Part shown: positions 1 through 11,345 of the stretch, in pieces | How positions within the stretch are numbered: the stretch's first letter is position 1 | Layout: every line of letters begins with the position of its first letter | Assembly (NCBI GenBank): GCA_905220665.1 | Contig: CAJNAR010000017.1 | Span: 1 to 64,000, forward strand | DNA: 64,000 bases | DNA from: Albugo candida | Lineage: Eukaryota; Oomycota; Peronosporomycetes; Albuginales; Albuginaceae | Reading direction: 5' to 3' | The notes under the pieces: model-generated | What the model was told of the DNA's origin: nothing | The model's input: only the letters and a program-made list of their open reading frames with translations | Database searches by the model: none | Program-made: the position numbers and the translations under genes

Positions 1-111
1 TAAAAAATTGTGAAAAAATGGTCCAAAACTACCGTGTGTTGTAGAATGGTCCAAAAGTACTGTGCACATTGGTGTGCGCCACACTACGGTGAGAAAACCA
101 GCCAACTAGGA

Positions 112-3100
112 CTAGGATCTGAGTTGCACTTGCCGTTCCACTCGCCTGTGCCGTACCCGCAGCAATGATCTTCGACTTCTGAAAAATCCACCAAATGATC
201 CTTGCGTTGCGAGTTGATCCAGTACCTTTGCAAGCCGAATGCGTTCCTCGTGGTCGTAACACTGTCTTCGAAAGTACCGAACGTGCGCACTAAACGTGGT
301 GTAGATCACGGAAAGTGCTGAAACTGTCGGAGTTGCTGATCGATGATCGAACAAACGACGATTCCGATCTGTCCAGACGAAGTGCAGTGTCACCGCTTGC
401 AATGCAAGCCACAAATCCGATATAATTGCTAAATATTCTTTCCAATCCGACCGTAGTGTTGGTACGATTGCACATGCAATATGCGTCCAACGTGGTCGAA
501 AGGAGAAAAACTGATCCCAACTAGGAAGTAACTCTCTCCATAACTGTGCCGTGTGTCGCACTCTAGAAAGAGATGTTGATCGGATTCCACTGCCCCACAC
601 GAAGTCTGCGTGCACAATATAATGTCGGGCTGAATATCCTTTAAGAACCAGAAACGAGATCGAACTGGCAACATCCGAAAGGCGAGACGAAACTGTAAAT
701 CCTCGAAAATTGGTAATACACGTTTTCGAAGATGCCGTGATGTAGCCATAAAAGTTCGGATTCGTTCTGAATCCAGTGCGTCCGATCTCTCCCGTGTTGA
801 CCAATGTGTCGACATCGGATGACTCTTGGTTGGTTTGGGAGGTTTCCAAACGATTCGTGAGAGTTGTGAGCGTGGAATGGATGGAAAATAATGTTTCCTT
901 TCCTTGCTTTTTACTCCCACATAAAATGAGCCGCCACTTGTGGTTGGTATAATTCAAGTGATGAGAACAATCGTCAAGTGGATACGCTGGATAATCTGAG
1001 TGACTTCATTGTAAAGTCGACTCAGCAACTTTTCTTCAGACATATCCGACGTGTTCAGCTCTTCGTCGTTGTAATAGTTGGCGACGAAATCTTCCTTCGT
1101 TGGCCATGTGTCGCTTGCACGAAAAAAGTCTTGCAAACTTCGAACGTCGAAAAGGGTAGCAAATGTTTTTCGAAATGTTCGATGTGGTTCATCCACCATG
1201 CCAAGATTGTACCAAACGTTCTGTGTACTCGGATGACGAGTAGCAGCTTCGTAATGTAATTTTTGGTCGCAGTGAAACCACATCGGCTGTTCCATGTAGT
1301 ACTGACGGCGTTGTGAAACATTTAAATCTGATATTGAAATGCTCCAATCCATCTGATGCCACATTCTAAATGCTTTTTCCCACCATGATGATATGCTCTC
1401 CCATTGAACCATTTTTCCATGTCGATTTGGTGCGATGGTGAATATATCCATCGGCTTGTGTGGTCCAAAGGGAGGTTGAATAAGTTGTAATAATTCCGTC
1501 GAAGCTGTTGTCCAATTCGCAGGAATAATTGTTGACGCATCGGATGCGAACTGCTGAAGGAAACTGAATACGTTGTAGCTTTAGTCGTCCCACCAAAAAA
1601 CTTGTAGTCCACCATCTCGACGGCGAAGATATAAAAGTCTGTGCTGAGTAGGTGAACATGTTTTGAATCTTTTTTTTGTGTTTCCGACCAAGCACAAAGC
1701 GATTTAACATCGATTGCCATTGTCGAATTGTCGCTGCTGGTATGTCTACGTGCATCGTGTAATGCCACAAACGTGATAAATTCATCGTCTGCGCAACCAG
1801 TAGTCGACCACGAACAGTTCTTGCTCGTCGAAACCATACACCAAACCCATCGTAAAAACGCTTGTCTAGAGTTGAAATAACCATCGAGTGAGTTGGTTTC
1901 TGGCCGAACGGAATACCCAAATAGTTGACCGAATCCTCCGGACCCATTATGGTCAAATTGGGAATACGTGGACATGGCTTGGTCCGATTCAACGAGAGCA
2001 AGGATGATTTACTCAAGTTGAATTTTCGCACCCGATCCATCGCAATAGACTTGGACGAATTCGAGTTGCGTCAAAACACCATTTGGTGTCTCTGAAAGCA
2101 ATGTCGAATCGTCCGCAAAAAAATAATCCATTTGCGACAGTCGTGCCATTAATCCAAATGCCATGTTCTTCATGTTGACGAAGTAAAATTCCCAAAGGTT
2201 CGATCGTCATCAGAAAAAGTAATGCTGAGAGAGGATCACCTTGTTTCACTCCACGTTGTGGTGTAATAGATGGTGTGATATTTCCATTAATCATCAACTG
2301 CGCTTTTGTGTTATTGTACAAAAGACGAACCCAGTCGATGAAACTTTTTCCAACGCCCATTTTTTCCAAAACGCGAAACATGTACGTCCAATTGACTCGA
2401 TCATAAGCTTTCTCAAAGTCGAGAAAAGTCGCATAAGCTTCCTCCCCACGATGAGTGACCAAGTCTTGGATGTCGGTGAGATGTCGAATATGATGATGCA
2501 TTGACCTTCCTCGCACGAATGCTTTTTGATCTTGATGGATCAATTTTGGCAAAAAAACGTTGCAATCGATACGCCAACACTTTTGAAAGTACTTTTACAT
2601 CGACACAAAGCAGTGCGATCGGTCGATAGTTGCCAGGATCACCTCGTGATCCTTTTTTGTACAATAATGTTATTGCCGAGTGACGTTGTGATCGAAGTAG
2701 AATTCCTCTTTCCAGCTGATATTCGAACACGATCTTCAGACACTCGCCAAACGTTTCCGGATCAAGCTGATAAAATGCAGCTGTTAGTCCATCCATACCT
2801 GGAGAAGAACTACTCCGCATGTGCTTGATCGCTTCGCCATCTCGGTCGTACTTAACCGAGTGGAGAGACGGTCTTGCTCTGCTGAGGCAAGTGAAACTTG
2901 AATCGAATCGAGTAACTTTTTTTGCTTTCTTTCACTTGGATCATATGAGTCGGTCTCTGAGCTATAAAGAGAGCCCATGACACCACCCCAATGATCTCTG
3001 AATTCGTCAATAATCTCCCTCGGGTTCGATGTCACTGTACCACATTTTTTGGTAACATTTTCGATCGGCACGCGACGACAAGAACTATCCGGAGGGCGAA

Positions 3101-4292
3101 AAAAATGCTTTGAAGAGTTCTCCATATGCTTCACTTGATGTTCGAAGCTTTCATCTTGGTTGTATTTCGCGTTGTTTTCGACTGAAAGTCGAAATTGTTC
3201 GAGACTCGATTCGTAAAAGTACCGTGACTCATTGGTGTCGTGGATGCGATATCGAGCTGCTGCGACTTCCAAAAACACGCTGGCTAGACTCAACATCACG
3301 TCGGCTATCTTTTGCAACCTTTTTTTCGATGTTTTGAAGCTGTTTCTTGATTTTCGTCTCCCAAATTTCCCACATTTTACCGGAATTCGAAATTGTCCGT
3401 AACTGTTCGAGCACCAAAATCGCTTCCAATTTGATTGCTTCGACAACTTTAGGATATTCAAATAGTCGTAATGAGCATTTCCAATATCCTCGACCGGGTG
3501 ATTGAGTTGGATTTGCAAAAGTTACTTTTTGTGCCAGATGATCTCCCGCATGTCGTGGACGAGAATACGCAGAGCTTTTGTATACCATATTGAATAGCTC
3601 TTCCGACATGCAGATGTAATCAAGTCGATTCTTGCGCGGTAATGGTCCTGTAAATACTTTTTCAGTCGGATGCTGGATGCTCCAAGCGTCTACCACACCC
3701 AACTGTGAAAGCCATTCCAAACACGCTAATCGACTTGGTTCGTGTCGAATTGTTCCACTCGAAGCATCGATAGCTGGATCGAGTGGTGTGTTGAATCACC
3801 AAATACGATATGTGTTGCGGTCGATTCGAAAGTGTTGGAAAGCAATGACTCATAAAAACTCACTCGTTCCTCGGCCTTGACCGGTGCATATACATTGTGA
3901 ATATACACCGGTGCATCGTGAATGAGAAGACGCAGAACCAAATAACGATTTCGAATGCTTCGATCGGTGAGTTCTTCAGCTGTTGTATAACCGGGAAAGT
4001 CCGAACGAAGGATTGTCATGACGCCGCCACTGCGGTTTTGAGTCGGATGGAGAAAAGCACTGTTGTAATCATTGACAAACATTTTGTGCTGCATTTTTGA
4101 GGATAATAAAAATTGAAATGATTCCAGTTGGTTGTGATCGTGAAACTTGGTTTCTTGAACACAACAAATGGAGTGTTGTGATAAGATGTGGTCGATAAAA
4201 AGATGACCGTTTTTATGTATTCCATTAACATTCACCGTGAGTGCTGAGATATTGTTCCACGTTGAAATAATCGAGGAGCCCTTAGCATTCAC
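112..4292 (-). pseudogene. LINE-A ORF2: endonuclease-reverse transcriptase, multiply frameshifted
   Basis: This encodes the APE endonuclease and reverse transcriptase of the LINE. Pieces in order on the minus strand are: endonuclease N-terminus (3726-4292; CCVQETK, HNVYAPV), endonuclease C-terminus (3229-3720; RLDYICMS), a spacer (2784-3518), RT with SPGMDGLTAAFY and NYRPIALL (2413-2820), RT with FLDFEKAYDRV and GVKQGDPLSALLF (2013-2552), the catalytic FADD motif in a different frame near 2120-2150, a thumb/connection region (1322-2040), and a C-terminal Cys/His zinc-binding region (429-920) whose continuation is in the frame of 112-957. At least seven frame changes separate these blocks. One near 3795 is a 1-bp loss compared with LINE-B and destroys the endonuclease GDFN motif. 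The copy cannot make a full ORF2 protein. Confidence 0.9.
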
Positions 4293-6759
4293 GCTGAAGT
4301 GGACCAGTAATCAACCTCATTTCACCATCTTGTTGTGAGAGGTGAAGTGTTGTGTGCTCCTCTGGAAAAAAGCTGAGATTGACGGAAAGCTCAGCGATGT
4401 CACCATGGAGAAGTCCACGCCATCTACCTCCAAACCATTGAGACCAACACTTTATGCCAACGTCGGAGCGGAAGAAGGATATGATCACATTGGTTGGAAG
4501 TAAACGACAATGATGACCCGGAATCCAGATCACTGGTCCATCGGTGAGATATTGGATCCAGTGGTCGTTGGTGTAGAATGTCGGAGCAGTACACATGAAT
4601 AAAAGTTCCAACAACGCGAGAGCTTTCGTTGCTCGAGTCAAACCGATAAAGATGTCCGGCACTGACATCCACCACGACATTACTTTCTCGAACAGAACAG
4701 ATCGCTTGGAGGGAACTTTTCCACCAACGTGGCGACTCCATCGCGTCGCAAACGTAACATCTTCGCCGAGATTGTGAGTTGCAAAAACGCGATTTATCAT
4801 AAGTAGATGAGCCACTTCATCCAAAGCTTTATCATTCGACTCCATACATGCAAGTAGCACACCATTCATCGTGATCGGATGATCAAGTGCCGCTCGGATG
4901 ATTTTGTCCGGATTTGTGCAGAACTGGATTAGCTTCCGCACATGAGGGATGCAAGCATCCGCTTGAACCAGCTTGTCCGGTCGGAGTGAGTGAAGGGCAT
5001 TTTTCGAATCGATTTCCATCAGCTCCCCTATTTCACCATTTCGGGTTGGTCGTTCCGATTTCTCGATTGTTGTATGACGTTTTTGATAAAAGTGTGCCGC
5101 CTCTTTCGAGGTGGCCACCTCTTTTGGCATCCGTGCTTTCACGGGGATGATTTGGACGCGATTGCCATTCTCTGGATTGGCAACCGCTGTTACTTCTTCG
5201 ATCTCCACCTCCATAGTTGCAAGCACGGAAAAATAGTTACTCGTCGCTAGTTTTGGAAGCGCAAGAGGTGGTGCTTTGGAGACCATTTGGTCGAACGGCT
5301 CCACCCGATTACGTTTTCCACTCGTCCAAGCCAACTTCATGGATACATCCCCATCCCGCTCTACCCGTGGTTGTGAGTATGACTGACTGGTCAGTTGGAG
5401 GATGGGAGGTGTGGGTTGCAATAAAGCTTGTGCTCCTGGTGGTGTGATAGTGGGGGGAGTGTTGAGCTCCAACGAGATTTGATCGGATAGCTTCCGGTCA
5501 GGTTTCCTCGCTTTCAATTCTTGACTGAGAACTGGCTTCACTACTTTTTGTGGTGCCACCACGAGCTCCGTTGGCGCGTTTGTTTGTTTTGGTTGCTGTT
5601 GTGGTTTTTGTTGCGGTTGATTTTGAATGTGGTTTTGCTTTTTCTTTTGCTTGTTCGATTGTTGTTGCCGTGCTCCCGTGGTTGATATAGCGCACAAATC
5701 CAAGCAATACGGACCACGTTGACCAAAACGTGGTCGTTCCGATGGGATAGGAGCGTGTTTCCCTCGCACAGGGTAAAGCATCTTTTCGTATGCAATTCGT
5801 TCGCATACTTTACCGATGCGGACCAGCTGTGGAGGGCATGTAGGAGTACTCAAGTACACTCTCCACGTCGACATCACGACACCCTTGCACGGAACAGTTT
5901 CGCGGAAAGTAGCAAAGACTACTGGACATCCTAGACTGTGAAGGGAACGTAAAATCGGAATCCGTTCTTCCTCCACGCCCACTCCAAATATATCCAGATA
6001 GTATTTGGATTCGAGAGAATCGTACTCCCGAAAAAAGTATTGAGACCCGAGGATGGTTATCGGCTGGCACTCCAGCTGTTGACAAGCATCCTCGGTGGAG
6101 ACCATCACTCGAAGATTGCCACCAGGCATCTTTGAGACTTGAGCAATGGCTCTGCTCTCCAGTAGACTCTCGAATACTGAATTCCCATGATCCTTCATAA
6201 GGGAAGACAGGATTTTTCCATTTGGAGTACGCACCAACGCTTGACATGTTTCCAGAATCATGGGAAAGGTGGCTTTGGAGACCTTAAAAGGCCTCGCTGC
6301 CTCCAATTTTTCTGCCAACACCGACCACTCGGGATGTTGTCCATCAGCATACAATCGCATAATAGACTCGATGTCCGAGGCTTTAGGCTTTGGGAGCTCC
6401 ACGCGAAATTTCGCCCGAGCTCTAGCCTGGTCCTTACGCAAAGACTCCTGTGACCTGATCAGGTCAGCCAAAGTGGGACTTTTAGTGTCGTCCACACTTG
6501 CAGTTGCCTTTGGGTCATCCTGTGACGAGGCAACGATAGTACCGCATGTACCACCGGTACCACATCCGACACCTGTAGTACCGGTATTGACCAGTACCGT
6601 CACACTGGGGGTGGGGGTACTTTCCACGTCATCACACAGGGGTGATGACTGATCAACAATCATACAATCACCCAAAATAGGGTGACTCATGAGGGTTGCC
6701 ACGTCAGTACAAGTGGACGCTAGCACCCTTGGTTGTGTCGATATGTCGACTTGAACCAT
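4282..6759 (-). CDS. LINE-A ORF1 protein (825 aa, open)
   Basis: This is the first ORF of a LINE, probably an RNA-binding particle protein. It starts at a true ATG (6757-6759) and is open for 825 codons. A folded block lies around residues 220-370 (motifs YYLDIFGVGVEEERIP and FRETVPCKGVVMSTWRVYL), followed by a Q/N/K-rich low-complexity tract at about residues 400-425 and a second conserved block in the last 250 residues. I see no CCHC knuckle. The RRM-like role of the first block is inference from its position in LINE ORF1s. The degenerate LINE-B copy aligns along most of it (46.1-48.4 kb). It is odd that this frame is intact while the adjoining ORF2 is broken many times. Confidence 0.8.
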   Translation of the reverse strand: MVQVDISTQPRVLASTCTDVATLMSHPILGDCMIVDQSSPLCDDVESTPTPSVTVLVNTGTTGVGCGTGGTCGTIVASSQDDPKATASVDDTKSPTLADLIRSQESLRKDQARARAKFRVELPKPKASDIESIMRLYADGQHPEWSVLAEKLEAARPFKVSKATFPMILETCQALVRTPNGKILSSLMKDHGNSVFESLLESRAIAQVSKMPGGNLRVMVSTEDACQQLECQPITILGSQYFFREYDSLESKYYLDIFGVGVEEERIPILRSLHSLGCPVVFATFRETVPCKGVVMSTWRVYLSTPTCPPQLVRIGKVCERIAYEKMLYPVRGKHAPIPSERPRFGQRGPYCLDLCAISTTGARQQQSNKQKKKQNHIQNQPQQKPQQQPKQTNAPTELVVAPQKVVKPVLSQELKARKPDRKLSDQISLELNTPPTITPPGAQALLQPTPPILQLTSQSYSQPRVERDGDVSMKLAWTSGKRNRVEPFDQMVSKAPPLALPKLATSNYFSVLATMEVEIEEVTAVANPENGNRVQIIPVKARMPKEVATSKEAAHFYQKRHTTIEKSERPTRNGEIGELMEIDSKNALHSLRPDKLVQADACIPHVRKLIQFCTNPDKIIRAALDHPITMNGVLLACMESNDKALDEVAHLLMINRVFATHNLGEDVTFATRWSRHVGGKVPSKRSVLFEKVMSWWMSVPDIFIGLTRATKALALLELLFMCTAPTFYTNDHWIQYLTDGPVIWIPGHHCRLLPTNVIISFFRSDVGIKCWSQWFGGRWRGLLHGDIAELSVNLSFFPEEHTTLHLSQQDGEMRLITGPLQREC

Positions 6760-7084
6760 TGTTTTCGAGAGGAAAGAGGTGAAAAAAGTTGTTTTTCGAG
6801 TTGTTTTTACTAAATTGGCGGGTTACTTAGTAGCCGGCAAATTGAGAAGTAGTTCGGTGCTTCAGTTTTAGTAAAGGGAGATGCGTTGACAAGAATTACG
6901 ATCGACGTGTAAGTAATTGAATAATAAAATCCAATGACTACTGAATCTATCGTTGATTTACTGTTTAGTTTGGAAGGGTGTGTAATAAATTGGAAAGTTT
7001 ATCATAAATATAAGAGCGACGGATAAAATTCTGCATAGCCTGTACACTCCTAAGTCCCACCTGCTCATACCTATCTACCCAATT

Positions 7085-7366
7085 TCATTTTAAGACTCCC
7101 AGCTGGGCCAACATTTGCGCGCGGAATTCTTGGGTAAGCGGGACATCGTCGGCGGAATCGCTATCAATAGCCTGAATGAAAACCCGGTAAAAAGAAATCA
7201 TACACGAATCATTGTGGCTTACCTCAACGCCCTTCTCTTGCATTTTTGCGACGATATTCCAACAGGAAGACGTTAGGCTGGAGAAGAGGCCATGGTCATG
7301 TAGCACATATGTGCTGTGTAGGGTAAGGGGTGTTCCGTTCAGGATGTGCCCAAAATAATATGTAAC
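7085..7366 (-). CDS. Unrecognised 3' gene fragment with a 51-nt intron
   Basis: The family is not recognised. Two minus-strand exons are supported: 7223-7366 and 7085-7171, joined by a GT-AG intron at 7172-7222 (donor GTAAGC, acceptor TTTTCATTCAG) that keeps the frame. The predicted 76 residues include LHDHGLFSSLTSSCWNIVAKM and end with EFRAQMLAQLGVLK before TGA. No ATG lies at the start. The upstream in-frame TAG at 7367-7369 could double as a splice acceptor, so exons to the right may be missing or hidden in the repeat tract at 7.39-7.64 kb. The good intron phase argues for a real gene tail; the missing 5' part argues for truncation. Confidence 0.4.
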   Translation of the reverse strand, partial: VTYYFGHILNGTPLTLHSTYVLHDHGLFSSLTSSCWNIVAKMQEKGVEVSHNDSCMISFYRVFIQAIDSDSADDVPLTQEFRAQMLAQLGVLK

Positions 7367-7387
7367 CTATTCATTCACCTAAATAGG

Positions 7388-7640
7388 GGGGTTATGTTTA
7401 AAATTTATAAAACATATGTGAGGAGGGGGGTGTCCGATTAGCAGCTCCCTACATTTTTTTAGACCGATCAGAGGCCACCATTCCCATCAATTCATGAAGT
7501 TGGGGGCTGAATAATGACTCCTGTAACTTTATTTTATTGATTCGTTTGCATTTCTAGACCAATCAGAGGCCACAATTTCCTTTTTATCTATCAATTTATA
7601 GAGGGTGGGGGTTGAATAACGGTTCCCAAAACTATACCAC
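7388..7640. repeat. Degenerate direct repeats of about 95 bp
   Basis: Two clear copies (about 7460-7527 and 7555-7633) share AGACCRATCAGAGGCCAC, then ATCAATT, then GGGGGYTGAATAA. A weaker third copy of the GGGGG...TCC end lies at about 7427-7455. The tract separates a truncated gene from a MULE remnant and may be the end of an unidentified element. The CCAATCAG core is also found, inverted, in the repeat at 40.1 kb, which may be chance. Confidence 0.6.
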
Positions 7641-7760
7641 AAAAAAACAAAGGATAAAAATCCAAGGATGTGTACGGGTATACACATTCCTAGGACCATA
7701 GCGAGGAGAAAAACCCATGATCAAAAATGCACCTTGTAGTAAAGATAGCGAAGCATACAA

Positions 7761-9000
7761 TCATGCGTCCCTTATTGGACAGGTCCGACGATTGTGGCCG
7801 ACATGATTGCATCTTCCACATCTTCTCGTTTGGCGCTTTTCCATTTTCTCAGTAGCTTGCGATGGAATTCGCTTCTTCTTTGGGCGCCATTTATTCTCGA
7901 AATATATGGAGCGTTGCACAAAAGTCTTGTAAAGGACAAACCTTAGCACAAGTGGCATGTAGTCTCCTGATCTCTCAGTACAGGCAGCCGCAAAGGTCGA
8001 TGAATCAGGAGTCATGAAAATCCGTGTCCATTTGTATAATATTACAGAATACCCAAGTGCTAGTAGTGCATGAATGAAACATCTGCGAAGTAAGTACACC
8101 AGTATCGTACACTTTCATCACGGAATCAAACTGCAAAATTCACCGTGTTCCTCTCCGCTCCTGAGCGAATTGCGCCGATGTAGCAACTGGTCGAGCATTC
8201 ATCAATTTCACTCCACTTCGCAGCGGACATTGTTTTATCCACGTTGTGCGATGCATATGGAATTATTACAGCCCAGCTTTCAATTGACTATAGTCTCAGC
8301 TCATTTGCACCCCACGCAACGCTCGATCCTCATTGGGCAGTCAAAGATAGGAAGGCTTCGAATTCCCTTCAACACGCTGTCTACCACTTCCTCGGTTTTG
8401 ATGTAAAAGTGTTGTATCTTGAACATGGTGAGTAAGCTGTTGATCAGTTTTCACGGCCAACCTCCAGAAGCCACATCGACGTACTGCTGTCCAGATTGGT
8501 GATTTCTGCTTTCGCCTTCTCTTACTCCGCTGTTGCTCTTGAGCGAGCCAATATTCACGCCAAATTCTTCGGCAACTTGGACTTGTATCTCTTGTGAAAA
8601 TTCTCCATCAAATTCCGAAAGTAGAAGAAATGGGACGTCTGGTGCCGATGTATGCATAGTTTTCATAGGTATGATGTCTCTTTCCTATATCACGAATGAT
8701 GAAGATGGCCAGAGGTGGGAGAGTAGGAACTCTAAAAACCAGCTCCAGTTATCTTCATTCTCGAGCCCAACTCTGATATAAGTTGGACCTCTTTGGTTCC
8801 ATTTCGAAAGCAAGCTACAAGGAGGATCCCCCGATTGAGGTAATCATAAACGTGCCATCCACGGAAATTCCACGCCCCCTGTTTGGCTTACATGCTTATA
8901 GCCGTTCTCGGAAATTGACACTCAGCCACATAAATTCACTATCTAGGATATCAAGCTTGGCTTTGTGGCCTCGAATGTTTACTTCAGCCATGTAAGATGT
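7761..9000 (-). pseudogene. MULE (Mutator-like) transposase remnant 1
   Basis: Minus-strand pieces resemble a Mutator-like transposase in domain order. Near 8840-8890 is a block with ISVDGTF. At about 8690-8750 is NEDNWSWFLEFL, which matches the MULE pattern of an acidic residue followed by W-x-WFL. The C-terminal zinc knuckle RCGRCNHVGHNRRTC lies near 7765-7815, just before the stop at 7761, preceded by a basic KKKR linker. Stops and frame changes occur throughout, and the stretch 8100-8650 does not align well to anything I know. The assignment rests on these three motifs. An open minus-strand segment at 8451-8666 may belong to it. Confidence 0.5.
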
Positions 9001-10976
9001 TGAATGAGGCTGCATTGCTCAAAACCACTTTCGAAAAACTCAAGCTTATATTTTGATTGCGTGAGCACATTTTATATATTTGGTGGAAATCCCTTCGTTT
9101 TTTCAACTTCCTTTGGATCATCACCGGAGTAACTTTCCTGCCGATCCCATGGCCACATTTCCTACTGCAGGGTTTACAGCAATTGTTTCGCAGTTGTATA
9201 TCTACGAGACGCCTTACGATTGGAATACTTACTAGGAGCGCAAAAAAGTTTATTGGAGGGCTAAATGTCCTAGAAAAATATTCAAACTACGCGACGGAGA
9301 AACAGCCATGCTGTATGCACACTGCTTTACAACGCCGCTTGTCACCTGGCAGCACACGAACGGACGGTTGCAGCTTCGTTTGTACTAAATTACTGCTTTT
9401 ATGATATTTCGTTTGTTAGCATAAATTCTGTTCTCGAAGAACCTGCTGCTAGTTTCCTGTTGCTCGTCGTCGCTTCTCATCGCTGCTGTTGAATTGTGCA
9501 ACGTGTATATCCGTACGTATAGTACTGTTCACAGCCTTGGTATATACTTTTTCTTTTCTGATCTCAACGAGTTCGACTGTTTGATCGACCGCTTTTGCAT
9601 ATGTTTTGTATGGGAAATGCATGCTGTATTTCTTCCTAGCCGTCTGTAACTTGTAGCGTCGACACTGAGAGAAAGATAAACAGTCGAGCAAGACACGGAG
9701 GTTTGTACGGATGCAATTTGATTTTCATCTTGTTGTTTCTCCGAATTTAAAATTGTACGTCTGACGATAAGGATGTTGGTAATCCGGACTACTGAAGCAG
9801 GCGCTTATCCCACGAAGTGATACGACTGTTGTGAATGCAGATTAAGTGCATGCGATACAAACGAAGACGCCAGGAGTGATAAATACATCTACACGTGTTC
9901 GATCGACCGCGTTGATACTTATACTAGCGGCTGCTGCATGACCTAAACTGCATCTTGGACATTGTGCGTCATAGAATGGAGTTGTTCCTCTTTTTAACCA
10001 TAAAAACTAGAAAAGTGATATAATATTGCCAACACAAGAAAAATTGCTAATTACAGTGATAACACGAGGGTCACCGATTAAAGAATGGTGTTTGCAGAGG
10101 ATTAGAGTCTTATTTTGCGATTTAAGCAGGGAGCTCTCAAATTGCTACGTCACGAAGAGCATTTGGTCATATCATTCCCATATCATGCCAGTTTTGAGAA
10201 AGAAACTGGTCTTGAACAAAGTGATTGTAGTGCAAGGTCCGTAGTTGATTCAGTCTGCAAGGATCGGTGATAAAAACCATGACGACTTTCGGTGTAAAAT
10301 AATAGTTATCGTTCCAAGTCACTCGTCCTGACCAACACATTTCTGTACAACGATACGAGCACGTATTTGGAACAAATGAGTAGAATACAGTCGCAATTGG
10401 AGCACGTGAGAAGCATAGCTTTCTGGTTTTCATCGTCAAGTAGACAAACCATGAAGTGTTTCCATTTAGATGCTTGAAATAACAATCTCTTAATGGAGGA
10501 CATTAACAAACAAACCACTATAGTAACGATTCAAAAATACTTGATCCAAACAATGGGTTGCCATGCTCCAAATTTTTATTAGCTTTAACACAAGACATCG
10601 GCATATGTGGCTCAATTTAAACGGCAAGCTAATTGTAGTGTGATTTCCAAGCAACGAGGTAACAAGGAGAATTCACGCAGCTAAGAGTAGATGATAGTTG
10701 AGAGAATGTACGGAAAGTCCGGCTCGGTCGGTAGTGCGCATGGAGATACACAACGGCCAATGATTCCAAGGCTTCGAAACATTAATGCAAGATGTATAGC
10801 TTATGGCATGTTTAACATCGTAGTACGGAATAGCGATAATGAATGGAAGGCATGATTGCCAACGATGAGCATTATCATGTTGCAGAAGCGAATATGGTAG
10901 CCGGAGTTGAAGCTCGAGTCTGGGAATCACATTACTGGTTACAGCTTCCGGTTCAAACTCGAATCAAAAATAATTC
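9001..10976. other. No complete gene recognised
   Basis: This is about 2 kb of mostly non-coding sequence. The only coding-like piece is a minus-strand stretch at about 9449-9670. It follows a good splice acceptor (CTTTCTCTCAG), begins CRRYKLQTARKKY, and ends in a basic tail EKRRRATGN with a stop at 9449. I could not find a matching upstream exon in phase. It could be the N-terminal part of the adjacent MULE remnant or a dead exon. Confidence 0.3.
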
Positions 10977-11345
10977 CATCCCGACCACGTTAGACGCATA
11001 GTGCATGTGCTGTTGTGCCGTCGATTTGGATAGAACGGCTATCAACCAGTAACATTCGTTACGGCTTGCATTGCAAAAAGTGGCTCTTACTTTCGTCTGG
11101 ATCGATCAACGATTAGACAATTACAGCACTTTCCGCGTTCTACACCACGTTTAGTGTGCAGAATCAAGACAAAGGTATCCAGATCGCAAAGGTGCAGAAT
11201 AGAATCGAACGCAAGGATCATATGTTTTTTTGTCTGCGACTCCACGATCTTTGCTGCGGGTACGGCACCGGCAAGTAGAAGTGCAAGTGCAACTCCGATC
11301 CCAGTCCTAGCTGTATGGCTATATCAAGTCTAGTTGGGTGGACAC
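10977..11345 (+). mobile_element. LINE-C: 5'-truncated LINE 3'-end fragment
   Basis: About 370 bp match the 3' end of the same LINE family. CATCCCGACCAYGTT opens the fragment, as at about 57992 in LINE-B. Further along, GATCTACACCACGTTTAGTG (written here as CTACACCACGTTTAGTGTG), GGCAAGTAGAAGTGCAA and GATCCCAGTCCTAG match 58190-58400 of LINE-B and, reversed, 100-310 of LINE-A. Coding sequence is eroded. A short fragment carrying only the element's 3' end is the usual outcome of incomplete target-primed reverse transcription. Confidence 0.75.

Larger units (their letters stand above)
1..6900 (-). mobile_element. LINE-A: APE-type, L1-like non-LTR retrotransposon copy
   Basis: Reading on the minus strand from about 6.9 kb to the left window edge, the order is 5' UTR, ORF1, ORF2 (endonuclease, reverse transcriptase, C-terminal zinc-binding region) and 3' UTR. 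ORF1 stops at 4282 and ORF2 begins about 10 nt earlier in another frame, a typical two-ORF LINE junction. The 3' UTR near positions 18-60 holds two copies of AATGGTCCAAAA about 30 bp apart. The right boundary near 6.9 kb is approximate because no target-site duplication was found, and the element may continue left of position 1. Parts of the same family recur at 46.1-58.5 kb (LINE-B) and about 10.98-11.35 kb (LINE-C). Confidence 0.93.

Noticed and set aside
4424..6652. Several open frames on both strands within LINE-A ORF1
   Set aside because: Shadows of the 825-codon ORF1; no independent start, family motif or conservation.
8113..8430. Plus-strand stretch open for about 105 codons with one TAG (contains LCDAYGIITAQLSIDYS), ending at a strong GTGAGT donor
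   Set aside because: No start codon, no phase-compatible flanking exon and no family match. It lies antisense within the probable MULE remnant, so I did not call a gene.
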